58,786 bases of DNA from Actinomycetota bacterium (GTDB taxonomy: Bacteria; Actinomycetota; Actinomycetes; S36-B12): contig SYJA01000023.1 in NCBI GenBank assembly GCA_005798555.1, forward strand, positions 1 to 58,786. Reading direction: 5' to 3'. The notes beneath the pieces are model-generated. The model searched no databases. It was not told where the DNA came from and worked only from the letters and a program-made list of their open reading frames with translations. Below are positions 16,283-24,517 of this stretch, in pieces. How positions within the stretch are numbered: the stretch's first letter is position 1; every line of letters starts with the position of its first letter. The position numbers and the translations under genes were made by a program.

Positions 16283-17031
16283 GCGGTCATTCCAAATGGG
16301 CGACCACAAAGCACAAGAAAGCCGTTGTCGATGCGCGCCGGGGCAAGCTATTTGCGCGCCTGATCAAGAATATTGAAGTTGCCGCGCGCACCGGTGGAGG
16401 CGACTTGGCGGGTAACCCAACACTTTACGACGCGGTGCAAAAGGCCCGCAAGACTTCGGTGCCGCTGGACAATATCGAGCGGGCGGTGAAGCGTGGATCC
16501 GGGCTGGAAGCCGGTGGCGCCGATTGGCAGACCATCTTGTACGAGGGCTACGGACCAAATGGTGTCGCATTCCTGGTCGAGTGCCTCACCGATAACCGAA
16601 ATCGCGCGGCGTCTGAAGTCCGAGTTGCGATGACTAGAAATGGCGGCTCGATGGCCGACCCAGGGTCGGTCTCGTATCTGTTCGCGCGTAAAGGCGTGGT
16701 GATTGTGCCGAAATCCGATGGCCTCACCGAGGATGATGTCCTGAGTGCCGTATTGGACGCCGGTGCCGAAGAGGTCAATGATCTAGGGGAAGCATTTGAA
16801 GTGGTCAGCGCTGCTACCGATGTGGTCGCGGTGCGCACTGCCTTGCAAACCTCGGGGTTGGACTACGAATCTGCTGAAGCGACCTTCTTGCCTAGCGTTA
16901 CTGTCGATTTAGATGAAGATGGAGCCCGCAAGGTCTTCAAATTGATTGACGTTCTCGAGGATAGTGACGATGTGCAAAATGTTTATGCGAACTTCGATGT
17001 GAGCGATGACATCATGGCAAGGGTCGGGTAG
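16279..17031 (+). CDS. YebC/PmpR-family protein
   Basis: The 250-aa protein starts with the family hallmark [13 protein letters not shown] and continues with [15 protein letters not shown] and a [12 protein letters not shown] block. Its three-domain architecture is of normal length. The family was first described as DNA-binding transcriptional regulators; recent work assigns several members to the ribosome, relieving stalling at proline-rich motifs. Which applies here cannot be read from the sequence. Its position before ruvC is conserved in Actinobacteria, although here a WS/DGAT gene separates them. Confidence 0.93.
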   Translation: MSGHSKWATTKHKKAVVDARRGKLFARLIKNIEVAARTGGGDLAGNPTLYDAVQKARKTSVPLDNIERAVKRGSGLEAGGADWQTILYEGYGPNGVAFLVECLTDNRNRAASEVRVAMTRNGGSMADPGSVSYLFARKGVVIVPKSDGLTEDDVLSAVLDAGAEEVNDLGEAFEVVSAATDVVAVRTALQTSGLDYESAEATFLPSVTVDLDEDGARKVFKLIDVLEDSDDVQNVYANFDVSDDIMARVG

Positions 17032-17045
17032 GTCCAGAGTGAAGA

Positions 17046-18482
17046 ATGGCTGACGAGAGGCGCGGGGTAGGCACTCAGCTACGTGGCTGGGATGCCGCCA
17101 CCTTCCGCACCGCTAGTACGGATCCGAGCCTGCGCTCAACGGTGATTGCCCTCGCGGTACTGGACCGGGCCCCAGATTGGGAGCGGTTGCACGCCCGCCT
17201 TGATCGCCTCACCCTATTTGTTCCGGCCCTGCGTAAACGTCCGCTTTATGGCGCAACCGGGTTCTCGGCACCGCGACTTGCCGTTGATCCGGATTTCGAT
17301 CTCGATGTGCATGTGCGCAGGTACCGGTTGCCCGTCGATGTGGGCTGGCAAGGCTTATTGGATGATGCACGGCGGATGAGCCTGACGGACTTCGACCGCA
17401 ACCGCCCGCTCTGGGAAGCCGTACTGATCGAGGGGCTGCCCGGGGATCAGTCTGCATTCTTATTGAAGCTTCATCACTCCATTGCCGATGGCGCGGCGAC
17501 CGTAATGATTGCGCTTTCACTCTTCGAACTGGGCGAGCAGGCCAACCCCGATGAGCCGGTGCCGCCGCCCGCACCGGCGGCCGAGGATGTCTCGGTGACC
17601 GACGTGACCATCGCCAACCTGACCGACAATTTCAAGTGGGGTACCGAACTTGCGGCCAGTTCAATACGCGGAGCCGTTGGTCTGGTCCGGAATTCGGTGT
17701 CAGCGCCAACCCAAACTTGGTCTCGGGTATGGAATACGGTTTCGTCAATTGGCCGGTTCACCTCGGTAACTGATGGCCCGATGTCGCCGGTGCTGACCGG
17801 CCGCGGCACCACCTATCGGTTCGCCGCTTTCAACCTACCGTTCGCGGCCCTTCGCGGGGCAGCGAAGTCGCGGGGTCTAAGTGTCAATGACGCCTTCCTC
17901 GCGGCACTTGCCGGTGGGTTTGATATCTACCATCGCCGCCACGGGGTCGTCGTCGATGAATTGCGAATCAATGTCCCCATCAGCTTGCGCGGGGATCCAG
18001 GGGATCGCACCGGGCAGGCTTCCAATGCCGTCAGTATTGCGCGTTTCCCATTTCCGATTGCCGGGTTGAGCACCAGTGAGCGGATGACCGCGGCACATGA
18101 CCTTGTCTCCGACTGGCGCGAGGAACCGGCGCTTCGCTTAGCCGATCCACTTGCCGAAGTGAGTTGGTTTGTGCCGGTCCCGATGCTCGCTCAGGCGGCC
18201 CAAAGCAGTGACATCACGGCCAGCAATGTGCCCGGCCCGCCGGTTCCGCTTTATTTGGCCGGGGCCAAAATGCTCGCGGCCTACCCCTTGGTGGCCACGA
18301 TCGGGGCGGCGGTGAACATCACGATGGTGACTTATGACGGCACGGCCTACGTGGGGATCTCGGCTGATGACCGCGCGGTTTCGGATCTGGGTGACCTCGT
18401 CGCGGACCTGCGCGCCGGTTTTGCCGAGGTGGTCGGGGACCTCGTCGGCCGGCCGGAGCAGTACGCCGCGCCGGGTGCTTGA
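17046..18482 (+). CDS. Wax ester synthase/diacylglycerol acyltransferase (WS/DGAT)
   Basis: The 478-aa protein has the condensation-domain-like WS/DGAT fold with catalytic HHSIADG (residues 143-149). It also has RPLWEAVLIEGL upstream, a VNDAFLAALAGG block near 280 and an N-V-P-I-S-L-R segment near 310 equivalent to the family's second conserved motif. It should esterify acyl-CoA onto diacylglycerol or fatty alcohol, making triacylglycerol or wax ester at the membrane face. A 14-nt gap after yebC suggests co-transcription. The position is not part of the usual pdxT-yebC-ruvC order as I remember it. Substrate preference is unknown, and some relatives are inactive. Confidence 0.85.
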   Translation: MADERRGVGTQLRGWDAATFRTASTDPSLRSTVIALAVLDRAPDWERLHARLDRLTLFVPALRKRPLYGATGFSAPRLAVDPDFDLDVHVRRYRLPVDVGWQGLLDDARRMSLTDFDRNRPLWEAVLIEGLPGDQSAFLLKLHHSIADGAATVMIALSLFELGEQANPDEPVPPPAPAAEDVSVTDVTIANLTDNFKWGTELAASSIRGAVGLVRNSVSAPTQTWSRVWNTVSSIGRFTSVTDGPMSPVLTGRGTTYRFAAFNLPFAALRGAAKSRGLSVNDAFLAALAGGFDIYHRRHGVVVDELRINVPISLRGDPGDRTGQASNAVSIARFPFPIAGLSTSERMTAAHDLVSDWREEPALRLADPLAEVSWFVPVPMLAQAAQSSDITASNVPGPPVPLYLAGAKMLAAYPLVATIGAAVNITMVTYDGTAYVGISADDRAVSDLGDLVADLRAGFAEVVGDLVGRPEQYAAPGA

Positions 18483-18552
18483 TTCCCCCAAACTGTCGGC
18501 CTCCCACGTTACTGTCATCCGAACACCTGTTCGGACGGTGAAAGGGGTAGGC

Positions 18553-19068
18553 ATGCGAGTCTTGGGAGTCGACCCCGGCCTGACCAGGTGCGGGGTGGCC
18601 GTACTCGATGGCGCACCCGGTCGCACGCTCACTGCCATGCATATCGCGGTGCTCGGCACGGCACCTGCCACCGCCATCGAGATTCGGTTGGCGGCAATTG
18701 AGCGCGGGATCAACGCCCTCGTTGACCAATTTGACCCAGATGTCATCGCGATTGAACGGGTCTTCAGCCAGCACAATGTGCGATCGGCGATGGGCACCGC
18801 CCAAGCGGCGGCCATTGCCCTGGTCATCGCGGGACGGCGTGGGATGTCGGTCGCTATGCACACCCCAACCGAGGTAAAAGCCGCGGTCACCGGAAGCGGC
18901 CGGGCGGACAAAGTGCAGGTCACTGCGATGGTGACCCGAATCTTGGGATTGAGCCAAGCCCCGAAACCAGCAGATGCGGCCGATGCGGTGGCGATCGCCG
19001 TCTGCGCGATCTGGCGGGGAAGTGCGCAGCAGCGCATCGCAGCGGCGATTGCGGCCGGTGCCCGATGA
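18553..19068 (+). CDS. ruvC: Holliday junction endodeoxyribonuclease RuvC
   Basis: The 171-aa resolvase has an RNase H-like fold and cuts four-way junctions with RuvAB. Acidic active-site residues are visible: D7 in LGVDPG, Glu in VIAIERVF, and the terminal DAADAVAIAV acidic pair. Start ATG 18553 has AAAGGGG upstream. The ~70-nt gap after the WS/DGAT gene, with its own ribosome binding site, may hold a promoter. The stop overlaps ruvA (ATGA). Confidence 0.95.
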   Translation: MRVLGVDPGLTRCGVAVLDGAPGRTLTAMHIAVLGTAPATAIEIRLAAIERGINALVDQFDPDVIAIERVFSQHNVRSAMGTAQAAAIALVIAGRRGMSVAMHTPTEVKAAVTGSGRADKVQVTAMVTRILGLSQAPKPADAADAVAIAVCAIWRGSAQQRIAAAIAAGAR

Positions 19069-19670
19069 TCGCATTCCTGCGCGGTGCTGTTAATCACGTT
19101 GGGGTCGATCACGTTGTTGTCGATATCGGCCCGATGGGGGTTACCGCTTCATGTACACCGGCAACTGCACTTAGTCTGCGGGTGGGCGACCACGTCGAAC
19201 TCGTAACCACCATGATCGTGCGCGAGGATTCCTGGACTTTATTCGGGTTCCTCGATTCAGATGAGCGTGCGGTATTCGAATTGGTGCAAACCATTAGCGG
19301 CATCGGCCCCCGACTGGCACTGGCAATCTTGGCGACTTTGGCACCGGATGAGCTTCGAGCGGCGGTGGCAAGTGATGACTTCGCCACCTTGACCAAAGTG
19401 CCCGGTGTTGGTCGAAAAGGGGCGGGTCGGTTGGTGCTCGAACTTAAGGATCGCATTGGGCCACCAACCGGCGGTGTGGCCAATGCGGGCGGAATGCTGA
19501 CGCCGGCAACTTGGCAAGGGGCCGTCACGGCCGGCTTGATTTCCTTGGGGTGGTCAGCGCGCGAGGCCGATGCCGCAATTGTTGCCGTCACCCCACTGGC
19601 TGTCGAGATGGCCGACCCAGATATCGCCAAGCTACTCAAAGCCGCCTTGCAATCCTTGGATCGTTCATGA
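19065..19670 (+). CDS. ruvA: Holliday junction DNA helicase subunit RuvA
   Basis: The 201-aa junction-recognition subunit has an N-terminal OB domain (MIAFLRGAV…), a tandem helix-hairpin-helix region with [14 protein letters not shown] and [17 protein letters not shown] (~75-125), and a C-terminal RuvB-contacting helical domain ([16 protein letters not shown] type). It loads RuvB rings on junctions for branch migration. It overlaps ruvC and ruvB by 4 nt on each side. Confidence 0.95.
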   Translation: MIAFLRGAVNHVGVDHVVVDIGPMGVTASCTPATALSLRVGDHVELVTTMIVREDSWTLFGFLDSDERAVFELVQTISGIGPRLALAILATLAPDELRAAVASDDFATLTKVPGVGRKGAGRLVLELKDRIGPPTGGVANAGGMLTPATWQGAVTAGLISLGWSAREADAAIVAVTPLAVEMADPDIAKLLKAALQSLDRS

Positions 19671-20695
19671 GCGATCGGGTCACCGATGCCGCACCAGATC
19701 CAACGGATGCTGCCGTCGAAGGCGCGCTGCGGCCGGGCTCGCTGCAGGAATTCGTGGGCCAAGAGCGCGTTAAATCCCAGCTCGGGTTGGTCTTAGAGGC
19801 CGCGCGTCGGCGCGGCCGGGCCGCCGATCATGTGCTCTTAAGCGGTCCACCCGGCTTGGGTAAGACCACGTTGGCCGTCATCATTGCTGCAGAGTTGCAG
19901 GCCCCACTTCGCATCACCTCGGGCCCGGCGCTACAACATGCAGGTGATGTGGCTGCTGTTCTCTCGAGCCTGCAGCCGGGTGAAGTGCTGTTTCTCGATG
20001 AGATTCATCGCACCGCGCGGGCTGCCGAGGAGATGCTCTACTTAGCGATGGAGGACTTTCGGGTTGATGTGGTGGTCGGCAAAGGGCCCGGTGCCACGGC
20101 AATTCCGTTGGAGATTGCGCCCTTCACCCTCGTCGGGGCGACTACCCGGGCCGGGTTGCTGCCGAGCCCACTGCGGGACCGGTTCGGTTTCACCGCCCAT
20201 CTGGATTTCTATGACCCTGCCGATCTTGAGATCATCCTGCGGCGCTCCGCATCGCTACTGAGCGTGCCACTCCATGATGATGGGGCTGTTGAAATAGCCC
20301 GCAGGTGCCGGGGCACGCCGCGGATCGCCAATAGGTTGCTGCGGCGCGTGCGAGATTTCGCCCAAGTGCACGGTAATGGGGTGGTTGATCGCGACACCGC
20401 CCATGCGGCATTAGAACTTTACGAGGTAGATGAACTTGGCCTGGACCGAATTGACCGGGCGGTCCTTGATGTCCTGATAAACCGCTTCGGCGGGGGACCG
20501 GTCGGGCTCTCCACATTGGCGGTGGCGGTAGGTGAGGAGCCAGAGACCATTGAGACGGTGGCGGAGCCCTTCTTGGTGCGGTTGGGCATGATCGTGCGCA
20601 CCCCACGGGGTCGGGTCGCGGCGCCGGCGGCTTGGTCCCACCTCGGGGCGGGTGCGCCGATCTTGCCGCAAACACAGTTTGATCTAGGCACCTAA
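19667..20695 (+). CDS. ruvB: Holliday junction branch migration ATPase RuvB
   Basis: The 342-aa AAA+ motor shows Walker [10 protein letters not shown], Walker B FLDEIHR, sensor-1 [18 protein letters not shown] with the arginine finger, and a C-terminal winged helix. It drives branch migration with RuvA. The start is the ATG at 19667, which overlaps the ruvA stop (ATGA); the longer open frame upstream lies inside ruvA. Confidence 0.96.
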   Translation: MSDRVTDAAPDPTDAAVEGALRPGSLQEFVGQERVKSQLGLVLEAARRRGRAADHVLLSGPPGLGKTTLAVIIAAELQAPLRITSGPALQHAGDVAAVLSSLQPGEVLFLDEIHRTARAAEEMLYLAMEDFRVDVVVGKGPGATAIPLEIAPFTLVGATTRAGLLPSPLRDRFGFTAHLDFYDPADLEIILRRSASLLSVPLHDDGAVEIARRCRGTPRIANRLLRRVRDFAQVHGNGVVDRDTAHAALELYEVDELGLDRIDRAVLDVLINRFGGGPVGLSTLAVAVGEEPETIETVAEPFLVRLGMIVRTPRGRVAAPAAWSHLGAGAPILPQTQFDLGT

Positions 20696-20799
20696 GCGCC
20701 GGTTGCCAAGGCACCGGTAGGCTCCTACGGTGGCCGTAAGTTCGGTCGTCGGCGGGTCTTAGCAGTTATTGACCCCGTCTGGAAATTGTCAGGAGCGCC

Positions 20800-21117
20800 G
20801 TGGATCTCGTCACGATTTTACCGCTGGTTTTGATCGCCGTCGTTTTCTATTTTTTGATGATTCGCCCGGCCAAGGTAAGGCAAAAGAAGCAGGCCGAGAC
20901 GCTCGCGAAGATGGGCCCGGGCACCAACATCATGACCACCGCCGGGATCTTCGGCACGGTCGTAGCCAACGGCGATGAAGTCCTTGTTGAGATCTCGCCA
21001 GGGGTCGTCATCCGGATGCTGCCGGCCGCCATCGCCAAAGTCATCCCCGTCGCGGACCTTGACCAAGCGACCCCCGATGAGCCAGAGGCACCGGGCGCAC
21101 CGGGCTCGGCAATCTAG
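20800..21117 (+). CDS. yajC: Preprotein translocase subunit YajC
   Basis: The 105-aa single-span protein has one membrane helix (~5-21, followed by IRPAKVRQKKQ) and then a small cytoplasmic domain with the conserved M-x-PGTNIMTTAGIFGTV block. YajC associates with SecDF in the Sec holo-translocon. Start is GTG 20800 with CAGGAG just upstream. The 104-nt gap after ruvB suggests a separate promoter for yajC-secD-secF-apt. The C terminus is rich in Pro, Glu and Ala. Confidence 0.92.
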   Translation: MDLVTILPLVLIAVVFYFLMIRPAKVRQKKQAETLAKMGPGTNIMTTAGIFGTVVANGDEVLVEISPGVVIRMLPAAIAKVIPVADLDQATPDEPEAPGAPGSAI

Positions 21118-21129
21118 GCGGTCAAACAG

Positions 21130-22785
21130 GTGGCTCCTCCGGTAACTTCACGGCCTGCGCGCGGGCTGATTGCCTTGTCACTTGTGTTAGCGGGCTTACT
21201 CGTTTGGGTATTTTGGCCCGGTACGGCCAACACGGTGCGCCTTGGCCTAGACCTACAAGGTGGCACCCAGGTTATTTTGGTGCCCAAGCCGGTAACGGCC
21301 GGTGCCACGATCACCGATGAGCAACTGGCGCAGACCGTGGCCATTATCCGCCAGCGCGTTGACGGCCTTGGCGTTGCTGAAGCCGAAGTCACCACCCAGG
21401 GGTCGGGCAACGGGGCCGCAATCATCGTCTCGGTGCCCGGCGCCGAGCAAAATCGCCTAGTCGATCTGGTCAAGCGCACGGCCCTCCTAGATTTCCGCCC
21501 GGTCGATACGCTGCTCAACCCGCAGCCATTTGATGTAAATGCCACCCCGACCGCGGATCCGTCTGCCAGTCCGTCTGCCAGTCCGTCGCCCACACCAAGT
21601 AGTACTTTCGTACCCGGTACTGAGCTGGTGCAGTCACCGGAGAACACAGATGAGTACTTAGCCCAGGTAGCGGCTCTGGACTGCACGAATCCAGCCTCCT
21701 ACACGGGGGGGATTCCCGATGATCCGGCGCTTTGGCTGGGTACCTGTGAGCGAAGTGGCGAACTGAAGTACAACCTGGAGCCGGCGTTCATCAAGGGCAG
21801 TAATGTCACGGGCGCAACTGCGGGGCTGCCCCAAAATGGGATCGGCAGCTGGGTGGTCTCACTGGAGTTCGATAGCGAAGGCGCCAAGGCGCTGGCGGAG
21901 GCATCTACCAAGCTATCTGCGCTGCCGGATTGTGGTACCGGTGCCAGCCCGTGTAATGCCTTTGCGATCGTGCTCGATGGCGTCGTAGTCTCAGCCCCGA
22001 GGTTCAATGAGCCCATTCTTGGTGGGCAAGCCCAGATCGAAGGTGACTTCACCGCGCAGGAGGCAGGCGACCTCGCCAACGTGCTCAAGTACGGCGCGCT
22101 TCCGGTCACTTTGGATCCGGTTGACATCACGAGTGTTTCACCTACCGTTGGAAGTGATCAATTGCGCGCCGGCATCATCGCCGGACTCCTTGGTCTGGTT
22201 CTGGTCATGATCTATCTGATGATCTATTACCGGGCCCTTGGCATCGTGGCGGTGATCTCCTTGATCATTGCCGCCGCAGTTACCTACCTGATGATCGTCG
22301 TGTTCAGCAAGACCATCGGCCTGACTTTGACATTGGCCGGGGTGGCGGGAGCTATCGTGGCGATTGGCATCACCGCCGACTCCTTTGTTGTTTACTTCGA
22401 GCGCATTCGAGATGAAATCCGTGAGGGCCGGTCCCTGCGTCAAGCATGCGAAAGCGGCTGGGTAAGGGCTCGGCGAACACTGTTGGCGGCCGACTTCGTG
22501 TCACTGCTGGCCGCGGTAGTGCTTTACCTCCTTTCGGTCGGCAGCGTTCGCGGGTTCGCCTTTGTCCTCGGATTAACGACAGTAATCGACGTAATTGTGG
22601 CGTTCTGGTTCACGCACCCCTTCGTGGTCCTGCTCGGTCGCTCCAAGTGGATGCAGAAGGGATCGCGCTGGACCGGCTTGGATCCCGATCGAATAGGCGG
22701 TCATAGTCTCGCCGGCGCAGTAGTCGGCAAGTCCCGAAGGCGTTCGGGAGCCGAGAATAAATCTGTGGAGGTGCCGAGCCCATGA
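21130..22785 (+). CDS. secD: Protein translocase subunit SecD
   Basis: The 551-aa RND-type protein uses the proton gradient to pull exported proteins out. Helix 1 spans ~12-28, followed by the periplasm-facing P1 domain with GLDLQGGTQV and IIRQRVDGLGVAE. A low-complexity Pro/Ser/Ala linker (~142-157), a second P1 part, and five C-terminal helices with the conserved GITADSFVVYFERIRDE segment complete it. The Asp in that segment is the family's proton-relay region. Start GTG 21130 lies 12 nt after yajC with no clear ribosome binding site, consistent with coupling. The stop overlaps secF. Confidence 0.94.
   Translation: MAPPVTSRPARGLIALSLVLAGLLVWVFWPGTANTVRLGLDLQGGTQVILVPKPVTAGATITDEQLAQTVAIIRQRVDGLGVAEAEVTTQGSGNGAAIIVSVPGAEQNRLVDLVKRTALLDFRPVDTLLNPQPFDVNATPTADPSASPSASPSPTPSSTFVPGTELVQSPENTDEYLAQVAALDCTNPASYTGGIPDDPALWLGTCERSGELKYNLEPAFIKGSNVTGATAGLPQNGIGSWVVSLEFDSEGAKALAEASTKLSALPDCGTGASPCNAFAIVLDGVVVSAPRFNEPILGGQAQIEGDFTAQEAGDLANVLKYGALPVTLDPVDITSVSPTVGSDQLRAGIIAGLLGLVLVMIYLMIYYRALGIVAVISLIIAAAVTYLMIVVFSKTIGLTLTLAGVAGAIVAIGITADSFVVYFERIRDEIREGRSLRQACESGWVRARRTLLAADFVSLLAAVVLYLLSVGSVRGFAFVLGLTTVIDVIVAFWFTHPFVVLLGRSKWMQKGSRWTGLDPDRIGGHSLAGAVVGKSRRRSGAENKSVEVPSP
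21561..21584 (+). repeat. Two in-frame 12-nt tandem repeats in secD
   Basis: The 12-mer GTCTGCCAGTCC occurs twice back to back, encoding a Ser/Ala/Pro tetrapeptide repeat in the SecD low-complexity linker. A partial third copy follows. Slippage here would add or remove four residues without shifting frame. Confidence 0.8.
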
Positions 22786-23876
22786 GTGGTCGCATTGGCA
22801 TTGGGCAGCGCCTTTATCAAGGTCAGGTCTCGGTTAACTTCGTCGGCCGCCGGCGTACTTGGTACGTAATCTCGGCGATCATCTTGCTGGTCTCGGTTGG
22901 TGCCTTGCTGTTTCGTGGGTTGAACCTCGGAATCGAGTTTCGCGGCGGTGCGGACTTTTCGATTTCGAATGCAACCTGCAGTGTTGAGCAGGCCCGCACG
23001 GTGGCTGAAGCCAAGACCGGTGCACAGGCCATTGTCACGTCGGCTGTTAATGGGACGATTAGGGTGCAGACCGAGTCACTGACCGCCGATGAGAGTTCGG
23101 TGCTGGCCGGTCAGCTAGCAGATCTCTGCGGGGTACCAAAATCGGAGATCAAGGTTCAGGTGGTTGGCCCCACCTGGGGTTCGGAGATCTCGAAAAAGGC
23201 GCTACAGGCCTTAGTGGTCTTTTTGCTATTGGTGACAATATTCCTCTCAATTTACTTCGAGTGGCGAATGGCGGTAGCCGCACTCGTCGCCCTGGCCCAT
23301 GACCTAGTCATCACCATCGGGATTTATGCACTCACCGGTCTTGAGGTCACGCCGGCTACCGTCATTGGGTTACTAACGATTCTCGGTTTCTCGCTTTACG
23401 ACACCGTGGTGGTGTTCGACAAGGTCAAGGAGAACACCAGAAATATCGCCGGTCAATCGGTGCTCACCTACAGCGAGGCTGCGAACCTGGCCCTAAATCA
23501 GACCCTGGTCAGAAGTGTCAACACCTCGATTGTGGCGTTGTTGCCGGTGCTCGCGATCATCATCATCGGTGCCGGGCTGCTGGGTGCGGGCACTTTGCTG
23601 GACCTGGCGGTGGCCCTCGCGGTCGGCATGGCTGCCGGTACCTACTCCTCGATCTTCATCGCTACTCCGTTCTTGGCGCAACTAAAGGAACGCCAGCCGG
23701 CCATGCGGTCCCTTACCACTCGGGTTAATGCGCGTCGGGCCCAGGCTGGTAAGGGGCGTACCGGTGACCTCGACGACGCAGGGGGTGAAGGTGATTTTGG
23801 TATCACCACTCGAGTCGACGACACGGTGCGAAATCAACCTAAGCGGGTTAGCCGCTCCCGCAGGTCCAAGTCTTAG
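22782..23876 (+). CDS. secF: Protein translocase subunit SecF
   Basis: The 364-aa partner of SecD has a first helix after RRTWYVIS (~24-44), a periplasm-facing domain with LGIEFRGGADFSI, and five further helices. GFSLYDTVVVFDKVKEN is the conserved helix-4/loop motif and NTSIVALLPVLAII another. The C-terminal ~65 residues form a charged, probably disordered tail. It starts ATGA-overlapped with secD. apt follows after 10 nt. Confidence 0.94.
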   Translation: MSGRIGIGQRLYQGQVSVNFVGRRRTWYVISAIILLVSVGALLFRGLNLGIEFRGGADFSISNATCSVEQARTVAEAKTGAQAIVTSAVNGTIRVQTESLTADESSVLAGQLADLCGVPKSEIKVQVVGPTWGSEISKKALQALVVFLLLVTIFLSIYFEWRMAVAALVALAHDLVITIGIYALTGLEVTPATVIGLLTILGFSLYDTVVVFDKVKENTRNIAGQSVLTYSEAANLALNQTLVRSVNTSIVALLPVLAIIIIGAGLLGAGTLLDLAVALAVGMAAGTYSSIFIATPFLAQLKERQPAMRSLTTRVNARRAQAGKGRTGDLDDAGGEGDFGITTRVDDTVRNQPKRVSRSRRSKS

Positions 23877-23886
23877 TTAAGCGAAG

Positions 23887-24444
23887 ATGCCGGGACCAGA
23901 CCCGCTGCTAACTGCCTCGGCCGAGGCGATATTGCGGTCGCGGATAAGGGTCATCGAAGATTGGCCACAGGCTGGGGTCGCATTCCAGGACCTAACCGGG
24001 TTGATGGCCGACCCGGTGTCATTTGGTCTGGTAATTGACGCTATGAGCGAGGCGCTGGGCCCTGATCAAATTGATGATGTTGCTGGTATCGATGCCCGGG
24101 GCTTTCCTTATGGCGCGGTGCTTGCGCGGGCCCGAGGTGCTGGCTTTGTCACCTTACGCAAGCCCGGTAAATTACCAGGGGCGGTCCATAGCGTTGATTA
24201 CGCGCTGGAGTACGGAGCGACCGCCTTGGAGATCCACTCCCATGCCCTTGGGCCCGGTCGACGGGTAGCCCTAGTCGATGACGTCTTGGCCACCGGGGGC
24301 ACGGCCGCCGCCGGCGTTGACCTGATTCGGCGTACCGGTGCCGAGGTTATTGCTGTGCTGTTAGTGCTGGAAATACCTGCTCTAGGTGGCCGGGCAACTC
24401 TCGAGGCCCTCGGGGTTAACGTGCACGCACTGCTGGTTTCCTAG
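23887..24444 (+). CDS. apt: Adenine phosphoribosyltransferase
   Basis: The 185-aa purine-salvage enzyme converts adenine plus PRPP to AMP. The PRPP-binding motif VALVDDVLATGGTAAAG is intact, and the N-terminal DWPQAGVAFQDLT block and GIDARGFPYGAVLA hood segment match APRT. It lies between secF and rel, as in Streptomyces, so it may be co-transcribed with the Sec genes. A 73-nt gap before rel may hold the rel promoter. Confidence 0.93.
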   Translation: MPGPDPLLTASAEAILRSRIRVIEDWPQAGVAFQDLTGLMADPVSFGLVIDAMSEALGPDQIDDVAGIDARGFPYGAVLARARGAGFVTLRKPGKLPGAVHSVDYALEYGATALEIHSHALGPGRRVALVDDVLATGGTAAAGVDLIRRTGAEVIAVLLVLEIPALGGRATLEALGVNVHALLVS

Positions 24445-24517
24445 TCCGCGTACACTGACACGGTGAACACAAGGGATTCAGGTATCTGTAGCTTTACCCT
24501 GTAAATTTGGAGTGCCA

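Noticed and set aside
18138-19112. Minus-strand open frame (324 codons) across ruvC
   Set aside because: It overlaps the WS/DGAT end and ruvC, both strongly supported; the translation has no recognisable family.
20696-20799. Terminator between ruvB and yajC
   Set aside because: A CCGGT/ACCGG pairing leaves an unsuitable loop and has no T run; a promoter is more likely but no clear -35/-10 pair was found.
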